From: an uncultured Bacteroidota bacterium
Lineage (GTDB): Bacteria; Bacteroidota; Bacteroidia; JADZBD01
Reading direction: 5' to 3'
NCBI GenBank assembly: GCA_937924855.1
Contig: CALEYQ010000012.1
Location: 1-25,897, forward strand
DNA: 25,897 bases
The notes under the pieces are model-generated. The model was not told the DNA's origin. It made no database searches and worked only from the letters and a program-made list of their open reading frames with translations. Shown here piece after piece: positions 7,362-15,155 of the stretch. Each line of letters starts with the position of its first letter. Positions within the stretch are counted from its first letter, which is position 1. Both the position numbers and the translations under genes were made by a program.

Positions 7362-9437
7362 ATGGCGAGCAGTAAAGCAAAAACCATTACCTCCCTTGGC
7401 AATTACGCCCTTGGAAAATGGCAAACCGGCACCGGAAAAGAAAAAGAATTATTCAATGCCATAACCGGTGAACCTATTTTTCTTGCCAGTTCCGAAGGTC
7501 TCGACTTTGGCGCCATGTGTAAATACGCCCGGGAAGTGGGCGGTCCTGCTTTGCGAAAAATGACTTTTCAGGAGCGGGGACGCATGTTGAAAGCCCTGGC
7601 TCTTCATTTGCTTGAAAAAAAAGAAGCCTTTTACAAACTCAGCTGGGCCACCGGAGCCACCCGCATCGACAGCTGGGTGGATATTGAAGGTGGCATTGGC
7701 AATTTATTCAGCTATGCCTCCCTGCGCAGGCAGTTTCCTGACCTGCCGTATTGCCTGGAAGGCGATGTGGCCAAACTTTCCAAGGGAGGTTCATTTATCG
7801 GACATCACCTTTGCGTTCCCAAAGAAGGAGTTGCCATACACATCAATGCATTTAATTTTCCCGTTTGGGGCATGCTTGAAAAAGTAGCCGTTAACTGGTT
7901 TGCCGGAGTTCCCGCCATTGTAAAACCCGCTACCATAACTTCCTTCCTCACCGAAGCCGTGGTACGCGAAATTATTGCCTCCAAAATAATCCCTGAAGGA
8001 GCCCTCCAGCTTATTTGCGGAAGTGCCAATACCCTCCTCGATCATGTCATCAACCAGGATGTGGTAACCTTTACCGGATCGGCCTCCACGGGAAGAATGC
8101 TAAAAGCTCATAAAAGAATTCTCGACGAATCGGTGCCCTTTAATATGGAAGCCGACTCGCTCAATTGCTGTGTTTTGGGAACCGATGTAAATCCCGACAT
8201 GCCCGAGTTCGACATATTTATCAAGGAGGTTGTGCGGGAAATTACCACCAAGGCCGGACAAAAATGTACGGCCGTGAGAAGAATTCTGGTTCCGGAAAAT
8301 AAAATTGAAGAAGTAAGAAATGCCTTATCCAAACGATTGAGCCAGACCATCATCGGCGATCCGAATATAGAAGGGGTAAGGATGGGCGCATTGGCCGGCC
8401 TGGAACAAAGGAAAGAGGTAATGGAAAAAATTGAGCAGCTTTCCAAAAGCCAGAAAATCATCATTGGGGATTTTGAAAAATTCGAAGTTAAGGGCGGAGA
8501 TAAAAACAAAGGGGCCTTCATGCCCCCCGTGATCTTCCTGAATGAAAACCCGCTCAAAAACACCGACTGCCATGAGATAGAAGCCTTTGGTCCGGTTTCT
8601 ACCCTTATGGGTTATAAAAACATTTCCCAGGCCGTTGAGATTGCCAAAATGGGAAAGGGTTCTCTGGTTAGCAGTATTGTAACCGCCGACGATCAGATAG
8701 CCACCGAATACACCGTAGGTGCCGCCTGTATGCACGGAAGAATTTTGATTTTGAACCGCGATTGCGCCAAGGAAAGCACTGGACATGGCTCGCCTATGCC
8801 CCTCCTCGTTCATGGCGGACCCGGAAGAGCCGGCGGCGGAGAAGAAATGGGCGGAAAGCGGGGTGTGTTTCATTATTTACAACGCACTGCCATTCAGGGT
8901 TCACCAACAACCCTTACCGCCATTGGCAAACAATACCAGCAGGGCGGGAAATACATTGAAAAAGACATTCATCCCTTCCGGCAGCATTTCGAGGACCTTG
9001 AAGTGGGCGAAACCCTGATTACCGCCAAACACACCGTTACCGAAGCCGACATTCACAACTTTGCCAATGTAAGCGGCGATAATTTTTACGCCCACATGGA
9101 TGCTACCTCCCTTGAGGGAACCATTTTTGAACGAAGGGTAGCCCACGGCTACTTTGTATTATCCAAAGCTGCCGGATTGTTTGTTGATGCCCGCAAGGGC
9201 CCTGTGCTTTTAAATTACGGTCTTGACGAATGTCGTTTTACAAAGCCGGTTTATCCGGGCATGACCATTGGGGTGAGATTTACCTGTAAAGAAAAAATTG
9301 ATCAGGAAAAGAAAACGCCCGAAGATGTAGCCAAAGGGATTGTTAAATGGCTGGTAGATGTGTACGACGAAACCGGGGAAACCGTGGCCATTGCTACCAT
9401 TTTAACCATGGTAAAAAAGAGAAAGCAGGAGGGTTGA
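7362..9437 (+). CDS. paaZ: PaaZ-type bifunctional protein: aldehyde dehydrogenase fused to MaoC-like hydratase
   Basis: In phenylacetate catabolism PaaZ opens oxepin-CoA with its C-terminal hydratase and oxidises the resulting semialdehyde with its N-terminal NADP-dependent ALDH. This 691-aa protein matches that fusion (E. coli PaaZ is about 680 aa). The ALDH half (about 1-530) has TFTGSASTGRML, the general base Glu263 in MEADSLN and the nucleophile Cys302 in GQKCTAVRR. The MaoC half (about 545-685) has NVSGDNFYAHMD, with Asp573 and His578 as the hydratase pair, and VAHGYFVLS. No paaABCDE, paaG, paaK or thiolase is in the window, so the gene stands apart from a pathway cluster here. The true substrate could therefore be another CoA-linked aldehyde. 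It ends 12 nt from the convergent T9SS gene. Confidence 0.93.
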   Translation: MASSKAKTITSLGNYALGKWQTGTGKEKELFNAITGEPIFLASSEGLDFGAMCKYAREVGGPALRKMTFQERGRMLKALALHLLEKKEAFYKLSWATGATRIDSWVDIEGGIGNLFSYASLRRQFPDLPYCLEGDVAKLSKGGSFIGHHLCVPKEGVAIHINAFNFPVWGMLEKVAVNWFAGVPAIVKPATITSFLTEAVVREIIASKIIPEGALQLICGSANTLLDHVINQDVVTFTGSASTGRMLKAHKRILDESVPFNMEADSLNCCVLGTDVNPDMPEFDIFIKEVVREITTKAGQKCTAVRRILVPENKIEEVRNALSKRLSQTIIGDPNIEGVRMGALAGLEQRKEVMEKIEQLSKSQKIIIGDFEKFEVKGGDKNKGAFMPPVIFLNENPLKNTDCHEIEAFGPVSTLMGYKNISQAVEIAKMGKGSLVSSIVTADDQIATEYTVGAACMHGRILILNRDCAKESTGHGSPMPLLVHGGPGRAGGGEEMGGKRGVFHYLQRTAIQGSPTTLTAIGKQYQQGGKYIEKDIHPFRQHFEDLEVGETLITAKHTVTEADIHNFANVSGDNFYAHMDATSLEGTIFERRVAHGYFVLSKAAGLFVDARKGPVLLNYGLDECRFTKPVYPGMTIGVRFTCKEKIDQEKKTPEDVAKGIVKWLVDVYDETGETVAIATILTMVKKRKQEG

Positions 9438-9449
9438 TTTTTCCCTGAA

Positions 9450-9929
9450 TTACAGTTTTGAAAGTTTTTTGATATGGATGATTTTTTGTTCATCCATGAT
9501 CCGGATCAGGTAAATACCCTGGCTGAAATTTGCAATATTTCCTTCCACCACGGCCGATTCCGGGTTTACAATTTCCATAATTTGTTGTCCCTGAAAATTA
9601 AAAACCGGCACACTTTTTATTTTGCTCCCGAAGGCAGTAATTTTAAAAGAGCCGTTTGTGGGATTAGGATAAATTTCGACCCTTGTACTGTTATGCGATT
9701 TCCCAGGTGATAGGTTTCGGTTACTGCCTGCATGCAATGACCTGACCATGCTGAAATTACCTCCACCGGCTCTTTGGTATTGGGTTTCGGCAATGCTTGT
9801 ATCCGGGGAGGAGGGAATTTCTGAAACCAGGGTAAACTTTCCATTTCCGGAAGAATTGATTACGGTTGTGTCCTGAGACCAACCGGCAAATCCGGGGAGA
9901 AATAAAACAAGCCAAATAATTTTTTTCAT
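9450..9929 (-). CDS. Very small T9SS cargo protein
   Basis: 159-aa secreted protein. The signal peptide is MKKIIWLVLFLPGFAGWSQ. The final about 75 residues form a type A T9SS sorting domain (VEIYPNPTNGSF..., then VFNFQGQQIM and GIYLIRI..KIIHIKKL), which directs export across the outer membrane and attachment or release at the surface. Only about 65 residues remain between signal peptide and sorting domain; they are Ser/Asn/Gly-rich with two short look-alike strands (GKFTLVSE, GNFSMVRS) and no recognisable domain. It starts 8 nt after the stop of the upstream cargo gene, so the two are co-transcribed. The function of the mature part is unknown; it may be a degraded cargo or an adhesin fragment. 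Confidence 0.85.
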   Translation of the reverse strand: MKKIIWLVLFLPGFAGWSQDTTVINSSGNGKFTLVSEIPSSPDTSIAETQYQRAGGGNFSMVRSLHAGSNRNLSPGKSHNSTRVEIYPNPTNGSFKITAFGSKIKSVPVFNFQGQQIMEIVNPESAVVEGNIANFSQGIYLIRIMDEQKIIHIKKLSKL

Positions 9930-9937
9930 TGCTGATG

Positions 9938-11461
9938 TTATTTAATTATCAATTTTTGCCTTTGAACCCCTGCCCAATCTGAAACCTGCACTACATAAAA
10001 ACCCGGGTTTAGATTTGAACAATCAAACTCATGACTGTTGCCGTATGCGTTAGTTTTTTCAAAAACCCGCTTTCCACCCGCATCGAAAATTTCAAATCTT
10101 GCATTTTTCAGCCCTGTATTTCTTACAAGGGTAAATTTTCCCAGATTGGGATTGGGGAAAAGGGAAAAGCCTTCCTCAACCATACTTTGGGAATTATCGA
10201 TGCCGGTAGTTTCGCAAAATTTCAGAACCACACCATAGTGGGTGGTATACCCATACTCATATCCTCCGATTAGTATGCAACCTAAAGAATCCATTGTCAT
10301 TGCCACCGGCCATTCATGTCCACCGGCAGGACCGCCGTAATTATATTCCCAAAGCTTACTCCCCGTTGCTCCCGAAAGCTTTACAAGCACAATATTTGAC
10401 AAAGAGGGAGATTTCTTAGGATAGGTAACATATACATCTCCAAATTTATCTACCAAAGTACGAGTGCCCCCGCTACCCAGGCCGAAAGAATCAAGTATGG
10501 TAGTCCAAATAAGATTTCCGGAGGAATCATATTTCAATACCCTACATTCATTATTTGTAGAATTTGAGGAATAGTATTTTCCACTTTGATAAATATTCCC
10601 AAACAAATCAACAGAAATGGAAGTCCTGTTTGAGCTTTGCACTGAAGGATTATATATTTTCACCCATACTAAATTTCCAATTCCGTTGAATTTCCCTAAT
10701 GCGAATCCACTATCAGACAGACCGGCAATGCCTGTTAAATAAACATTTCCAAGGTTATCAACCTCCAAACCCTCTAAGGTTTCATAAATGCCATTACTCG
10801 GATTAATTTGCCCCTCCCACAAAAATTGACCTGTTGAAGAAAATTTTTTTACAAAGTATACCCAATCATTCCCAATCATTTTCATCCCTCCTACAAAAAT
10901 ATTTTTGAATGGGTCTAATCGCACCCCAACCAAAACTACATTAGTATCATTCGAGGTGCTCCATGTCAGATTATTATTAAGATGCTCGGCAAGCGTAACA
11001 TTCCCGTTCCAGATAAGGGTAGTTACCCGACCCGGCCCCGGAGAACAATTATCAATTCCCGAATAAATTAAAGATGTATCAATATTATTTAATGCTCCTC
11101 CCGGAAGAATTTTCGCATTTAAAACCAATCGGTTTGAGTTTGCGTATCGGATAACACCCGTGCAATAAATATTGTCGAGAGAGTCAATGGCAATCTTTCT
11201 TAAATAAGTATCATCCGGCCATTGACCAAAAGTATGTTTCCACTGGTAAATTCCCGAAGAAGAAATTCCCGCGGCAAAACCCAAAAAAATCCCGTTTGAA
11301 TCTGAGGTCATTCCACAAATGGCCACATCTCCATTTCTTAATACCTTAATATCATTGAGGGAAGTAGAATGAAAAGTATCCACGGCAAATCTATTAACCC
11401 ATTGCAATGCAGGTTGTGAGAATGAAAAAAGGGGAAGGAGAAAAAAAAGAAATAGCTTCAT
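9938..11461 (-). CDS. T9SS-exported SBBP-type beta-propeller protein
   Basis: 507-aa surface or secreted protein. Signal peptide MKLFLFFLLPLFSFSQ. The middle carries about six propeller-type repeats with the pattern D-x-x-x-N-I/V-Y-x-x-G: DSLDNIYCTG, DPFKNIFVGG, DNLGNVYLTG, DLFGNIYQSG, DKFGDVYVTY, DSLGCILIGG. This is the SBBP/NHL-like repeat found in many Bacteroidota cargo proteins. The last about 75 residues are a T9SS sorting domain (GFSLFPNPNLGKF..., RFEIFDAGGKRVF, GFYVVQVS...RQKLIIK). First gene of a two-gene unit, with an exact -7 box at 11524-11531. Catalytic residues are not apparent; a binding or adhesive role is more likely than an enzyme (inference). Confidence 0.88.
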   Translation of the reverse strand: MKLFLFFLLPLFSFSQPALQWVNRFAVDTFHSTSLNDIKVLRNGDVAICGMTSDSNGIFLGFAAGISSSGIYQWKHTFGQWPDDTYLRKIAIDSLDNIYCTGVIRYANSNRLVLNAKILPGGALNNIDTSLIYSGIDNCSPGPGRVTTLIWNGNVTLAEHLNNNLTWSTSNDTNVVLVGVRLDPFKNIFVGGMKMIGNDWVYFVKKFSSTGQFLWEGQINPSNGIYETLEGLEVDNLGNVYLTGIAGLSDSGFALGKFNGIGNLVWVKIYNPSVQSSNRTSISVDLFGNIYQSGKYYSSNSTNNECRVLKYDSSGNLIWTTILDSFGLGSGGTRTLVDKFGDVYVTYPKKSPSLSNIVLVKLSGATGSKLWEYNYGGPAGGHEWPVAMTMDSLGCILIGGYEYGYTTHYGVVLKFCETTGIDNSQSMVEEGFSLFPNPNLGKFTLVRNTGLKNARFEIFDAGGKRVFEKTNAYGNSHEFDCSNLNPGFYVVQVSDWAGVQRQKLIIK

Positions 11462-11523
11462 GCTTTAAAGAAATCAGGTTGGGAAAACATAAGCTTAATT
11501 TAAACATTAACCTGTTCTTATTT

Positions 11524-11531
11524 CAAATATA
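11524..11531 (-). promoter_or_regulatory. -7 promoter element for the T9SS cargo operon
   Basis: The minus strand reads TATATTTG, an exact TAnnTTTG match 62 nt before ATG 11461, giving the longest predicted leader among the promoters seen here. An upstream TTCTTG is about 23 nt away. The intergenic stretch 11462-11609 holds no gene and no obvious terminator for the upstream methyltransferase operon. Confidence 0.5.
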
Positions 11532-11609
11532 TGACAAAACCGCTATAAATAAAACAAGAACAATCCACTTCGATCGCCCACCTAAACCGATTTCAAAACC
11601 GGCAAAAAT

Positions 11610-12635
11610 TCATCGTTTCCTCATCAAATAATGACTCACGCCCCACTCCTCCCCATTCCGGTATTTCCAGAGTTCTGAACAGGCCATGTAAAATACCCTC
11701 CAGTATTCAAACCATTTTTTCTCATTTCCTGCCCCGTAAACCTCGTTGAAAATTTTCAGAATCTCCCCCCTGTTCCCGTCCATGTTCCGCAACCAGTCTT
11801 CAGCTGTTTTTGAGTAATGAAGCCCGCTTACCTTCCAGTCTTTTTCCACTACCAAATGGGTACTGAAACGGCTAAACAAATCATGGGATGGCATCATACC
11901 CCCCGTAAAGAAATATTTACTCATCCAATCACCGGAATCTTTTACCTCAAATAAATAGGGAAATTTATGGTGTGTGAAAATATGCACAAACAATCGTCCA
12001 TCGTCCTTCAGCCAGCCGGCAATGCGCTCAAACAATAATTCATAATTCCGCAAATGCTCAAACATCTCTACAGAAACAATCCGGTCGAATTCTTTTTCCG
12101 TCGAAAAGCCATTGATGTCGGCGGTAATTATTTCCAGATTCTTCAAACCCTTCTCCCCCGCCCTGCGCATTATATGCGCCCGCTGCCCATGAGAATTGGA
12201 CAGGCCCGTAATTTTTGAGCCGGGAAATTTTTCCGCCATAAACAAACTTAATGAACCCCAGCCGCAACCGAGTTCCAGAATTTGTTGTCCATCCCTTAAA
12301 CCGGCCCGCTCACAATACAGATTCAACATGGCTTCTTCGGCTTCGGGGAGACCTGAATTTTCATTTTCATACAAACAGGAACTGTATTTTAAGCGCGGCC
12401 CCAGACATAATTCAAAAAAGCGGGTGGGAACCTCATAATGCTGCTCATTGGCCTCTTTGGTATTTACCGCCAAGGGAGATGCCTTTAATTTTTCAATGTA
12501 GGCTAAAAGGGCTTTTTCGGGCTGGGAACCAAAAACGGTTTCCAGCTCCCGCAACCGCTGCCTCAACAAACGGCGAATTCCCATACGGATTATGAAATCA
12601 GGAACTAGTCCCCGCTCAAGAAAAAACGCTGTCAA
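11610..12635 (-). CDS. SAM-dependent methyltransferase of the CFA synthase / coclaurine N-methyltransferase-like family
   Basis: 341-aa class I methyltransferase. The SAM-binding motif is ELGCGWGS at 121-128, preceded by YEVPTRFFELCLGPRLKYSS and AEEAMLNLYCERAGL, text typical of the coclaurine N-methyltransferase-like (CNMT) branch. It carries VEMFEH with Glu190 and His194, the acid/His pair of CNMT, where true cyclopropane synthases have VGMFEH; the bicarbonate-site Cys of CFA synthase (YSC) appears here as YSSC. Bacterial members are usually annotated as cyclopropane-fatty-acyl-phospholipid synthase. Start is TTG 12635, 2 nt after the TGA of the DUF1295 gene; the segment ERGLVPDFIIRMGIRRLLRQRL is conserved in homologues as I recall them, supporting this start over Met18. 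Third gene of a desaturase-DUF1295-methyltransferase operon, which suggests methylation of an unsaturated lipid chain. N-methylation of an amine headgroup is the alternative. Confidence 0.87.
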   Translation of the reverse strand: MTAFFLERGLVPDFIIRMGIRRLLRQRLRELETVFGSQPEKALLAYIEKLKASPLAVNTKEANEQHYEVPTRFFELCLGPRLKYSSCLYENENSGLPEAEEAMLNLYCERAGLRDGQQILELGCGWGSLSLFMAEKFPGSKITGLSNSHGQRAHIMRRAGEKGLKNLEIITADINGFSTEKEFDRIVSVEMFEHLRNYELLFERIAGWLKDDGRLFVHIFTHHKFPYLFEVKDSGDWMSKYFFTGGMMPSHDLFSRFSTHLVVEKDWKVSGLHYSKTAEDWLRNMDGNRGEILKIFNEVYGAGNEKKWFEYWRVFYMACSELWKYRNGEEWGVSHYLMRKR

Positions 12636-12637
12636 AC

Positions 12638-13429
12638 TCAGGATTTTTTAAACCAGGGAATGAATACACTGGTGGTCCGTTGATACTCTTTGTAGGCTTC
12701 ACCTTTGCTACGCAATGCCTGCTCCTCGGTCATGGGAATGCCGGTTACTTTGAAGATCAGGTACCCAATGGAAAGGGGACATACAATAGACACCCATCCA
12801 TAGGGGGTAGCCAGAGCCATGACAAAAACCCCTACCCATAATAGCAGTTGGAAAAAATAATTGGGGTGGCGGCTGTAATTCCATAAACCTGCCTGGCAGA
12901 CTTTTCCCTTGTTAGCAGGGTTGCTTTTAAATTGTTTCAATTGAAAATCTGCGATGCCTTCTCCCAAAATGGCGATGCCTGTTATCAGAGCTCCTGCCAT
13001 TTCGAAAACGCAGATTTCCGCCATGCCATTGGCTGCCATTAGAAAAAAGGGAATGGCCAGAAAAATATTTGACACCGCCTGCATTTGAAAAAAAATAAAA
13101 AATTTGGTGTTGGCATTCGGAGCCCAATCATTTCTAAGGGCCTTGTACCTTCCTTCTTCTTCCTTCAAATGACTGCCTACCCGAATCAGCAAATAAATTC
13201 CCAAACGCAAACTCCAGATCAATAACAATCCGGCCGAAAGTATTTTCCGCTCAGGATTTCCGGTTCCCAAAAAATAAACAAGAAGCGCAATTACCGTAAA
13301 ATTGAAAGCCCAGAATATATCCACTACTCCCGCGTTGTTGATAGACCAGGCCCAAAACCAAACACATACCATTATGAAAGCGCAGGCGGCCCAGGCATAC
13401 AAGGCTAAGCAGAGTGATTCATTAATCAT
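12638..13429 (-). CDS. DUF1295 membrane protein (steroid 5-alpha-reductase-like fold)
   Basis: 263-aa polytopic membrane protein with about seven hydrophobic segments. The C-terminal signature GLWNYSRHPNYFFQLLLW, followed by EEQALRSKGEAYKEYQRTT, is diagnostic of DUF1295, related to NADPH-dependent sterol and steroid reductases and to isoprenylcysteine methyltransferases. No member with this neighbourhood has a function I can name with certainty. Its ATG lies inside the last codons of the desaturase (8-nt overlap) and its TGA is 2 nt before the methyltransferase start, so translation of all three is probably coupled. Inference: reduction of a C=C bond (for example the methylene product of the methyltransferase) on a lipid in the inner membrane. 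Confidence 0.9.
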   Translation of the reverse strand: MINESLCLALYAWAACAFIMVCVWFWAWSINNAGVVDIFWAFNFTVIALLVYFLGTGNPERKILSAGLLLIWSLRLGIYLLIRVGSHLKEEEGRYKALRNDWAPNANTKFFIFFQMQAVSNIFLAIPFFLMAANGMAEICVFEMAGALITGIAILGEGIADFQLKQFKSNPANKGKVCQAGLWNYSRHPNYFFQLLLWVGVFVMALATPYGWVSIVCPLSIGYLIFKVTGIPMTEEQALRSKGEAYKEYQRTTSVFIPWFKKS

Positions 13430-14159
13430 TGGATTGCTTTTTTACTTTAATGATTCCCATAACGGTTATTAATTTAAGAATTAAATAACCGGGATCTATC
13501 TCAAACCACCTTCGGGCAAAGTTGACACGGGAAGGAGCTTTATGGTGATTGTTCTGCATCAGCTCTCCCATCAGGAATACATCTACAGGAACAGAATTTT
13601 TACTGTGATCGCCGTTATTGAAATTCTGATACCCGTATTTATGCCCGCACCAGTTAACAATGGCACCGTGCAAGGGGCCCATAAGGTAATGCACCGGCAA
13701 CAACAGGTACAAATACCAGGGGGGACTGAAATAAATATAAACAGCTGTATAAGCTAATCCGAAAAAAATCCTAACCATCCAGGAATCGGAAACGCGGTCC
13801 ATCAAAGGCCAGGTAGGATATTTCTGATCGAACTCGGCGGGAGGCGAGGTTTTGTATTTCAGGAAATCGTGGTAAATCTTTTTTGTTTTCATCATCAGAC
13901 CCCAAACATCCTTAATAAAATGCGGCGAATGGGGGTCCTTTTCGGTATCGCTGTAAGCATGATGCATGCGATGCATGATGGCATAGGCCCGTGGGTTTAG
14001 GAAGGATGCTCCCTGGGTAATGAATGTCATGAAATAAAAGAAACGCTCCCAGCCTTTGTCCATGGAAAACATGGCGTGTGAGGCATACCGGTGAAGGAAA
14101 AAGGTTTGGCAAAAAAGGGAAAGAAACCAGTGGAGGAGGAAAAACCAGAGTACTTCCAT
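13422..14159 (-). CDS. Membrane fatty-acid desaturase (acyl-CoA/acyl-lipid delta-9 type)
   Basis: 245-aa integral membrane di-iron desaturase that introduces a cis double bond into a saturated acyl chain. Histidine boxes are HRYASH (box 1), HRMHH (box 2) and QNNHH (box 3, with Gln where the first His usually stands), plus the extra metal ligand region NWCGHKYGYQNF. Hydrophobic pairs flank the boxes. Shorter than eukaryotic enzymes but normal for Bacteroidota members. First gene of the three-gene operon, overlapping the next gene by 8 nt (AATGATTAATG). A TAAATTCG box (14164-14171; one mismatch to TAnnTTTG) sits 4 nt before the ATG. It probably supplies the unsaturated substrate for the downstream methyltransferase (inference). 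Confidence 0.93.
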   Translation of the reverse strand: MEVLWFFLLHWFLSLFCQTFFLHRYASHAMFSMDKGWERFFYFMTFITQGASFLNPRAYAIMHRMHHAYSDTEKDPHSPHFIKDVWGLMMKTKKIYHDFLKYKTSPPAEFDQKYPTWPLMDRVSDSWMVRIFFGLAYTAVYIYFSPPWYLYLLLPVHYLMGPLHGAIVNWCGHKYGYQNFNNGDHSKNSVPVDVFLMGELMQNNHHKAPSRVNFARRWFEIDPGYLILKLITVMGIIKVKKQSND

Positions 14160-14258
14160 AAAGCGAATTTACCATTTAGTCTTTAATTAATATCATTTTA
14201 ATCGGCTGGGTATGGGTGTGAACCCAATATTATATACCTTTAGTTTTCAAATTTTCCT
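14160..14258. promoter_or_regulatory. Divergent promoter region between desaturase operon and USP-antiporter operon
   Basis: 99-nt shared regulatory gap. Minus-strand box TAAATTCG (14164-14171) and plus-strand box TACCTTTA (14235-14242) each differ by one base from TAnnTTTG. Between them lies a nested inverted repeat: TGGGT/ACCCA (14213-14217 and 14222-14226, loop GTGA) inside GGTAT/ATACC (14209-14213 and 14234-14238). It could be an operator controlling both operons or a chance hairpin. Confidence 0.4.
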
Positions 14259-15155
14259 ATGTCTTTTGAGCACCTGAAAGGAAAACCTCCGTATCCTTTC
14301 CATACCATATGCATGGCGGTGGCTTTCTCGCCTCGCTGGGAGTCTCTTTTATCTGAATCGGCATTCCTGTCCCGGCTTTCGGGGGCTAAACTGGTACTGA
14401 TTCATGTGGGTGAAAAAACCACCACCAAAGAACAGAAAATACTGAAAGCCCTGGAGGCCCGCCAATATGATATTTCCAAAGCTCAGATCATCTGGAAAAA
14501 AGGGAATACCGTAAAGGGCATTCTGGAGGCCTGCAAGGAAAATGCGGCCGACCTGCTGGTTCTGGGTGCCTTACGCAGGGAAAACCTTTTGAATTTTTAC
14601 CTGGGCTCGGTGGCCCGCACTATTTGCCGGAGGGCCAAATGCTCTATTCTGCTCCTGGAAAATCCGAGGCATACACCCGCCCCTTTTAAAAAGGTTTTCG
14701 TGCATGTTTCCGACAACCCGAAAACCCCTCACACCTTGCAAACGGCCGAATACCTGGCCGGACTTTACGGCTTCAATGCCATTACCGCCGTTAGGGAAAT
14801 TGACTTTTCCGGCGTAGCCATGGCAACCGCCGATTCCGTCACCGCCGGAGATACCACGAGAACCAAAAGGGAAATTTCACAAACCGAAGAAGATTCCCTG
14901 CACCATGCCTTAAAAGTTTTTAAGGATACCGGATTGGAAATAAAAGAAAAAACCATCAAGGGAAAGCCCGGCTTTGCCCTCAGCAACTACACCCGTGAAA
15001 AAAAGGCCGACCTGCTGATTATTAATTCCCCGGATCAGAAACTGGGCTTCCTGGACCGGGTTTTTACCCATGACCTGGAATTTATTCTTGAAGACCTGCC
15101 CTCCAATGTGCTGATTGTTCATTCGAGGATCAACGCAAACACTTCCCATGAATAA
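14259..15155 (+). CDS. Tandem universal stress protein (two Usp domains)
   Basis: 298-aa cytoplasmic protein of two consecutive Usp folds, about 12-140 and 143-295. Domain 1 keeps a partial nucleotide-binding signature: LLVLGALRR...LGSVARTI with Gly103, Gly116 and Ser117, but the second Gly of G-2x-G-9x-G-S/T is Arg. Domain 2 (FKKVFVHVSDNP... ADLLIINSPDQ... SNVLIVHS) lacks the glycines, so only one site per chain, if any, should bind ATP. Its last codons overlap the start of the antiporter gene by 8 nt (ATGAATAA), so the two are translationally coupled. Usp domains often sense stress or regulate transporters; here it probably regulates the antiporter (inference). Confidence 0.9.
   Translation: MSFEHLKGKPPYPFHTICMAVAFSPRWESLLSESAFLSRLSGAKLVLIHVGEKTTTKEQKILKALEARQYDISKAQIIWKKGNTVKGILEACKENAADLLVLGALRRENLLNFYLGSVARTICRRAKCSILLLENPRHTPAPFKKVFVHVSDNPKTPHTLQTAEYLAGLYGFNAITAVREIDFSGVAMATADSVTAGDTTRTKREISQTEEDSLHHALKVFKDTGLEIKEKTIKGKPGFALSNYTREKKADLLIINSPDQKLGFLDRVFTHDLEFILEDLPSNVLIVHSRINANTSHE

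Noticed and set aside
15115..15147. Longer start for the antiporter gene
   Set aside because: It lies within the USP coding region; the ATG at 15148 has the typical overlapping stop-start and begins directly before the first membrane segment.
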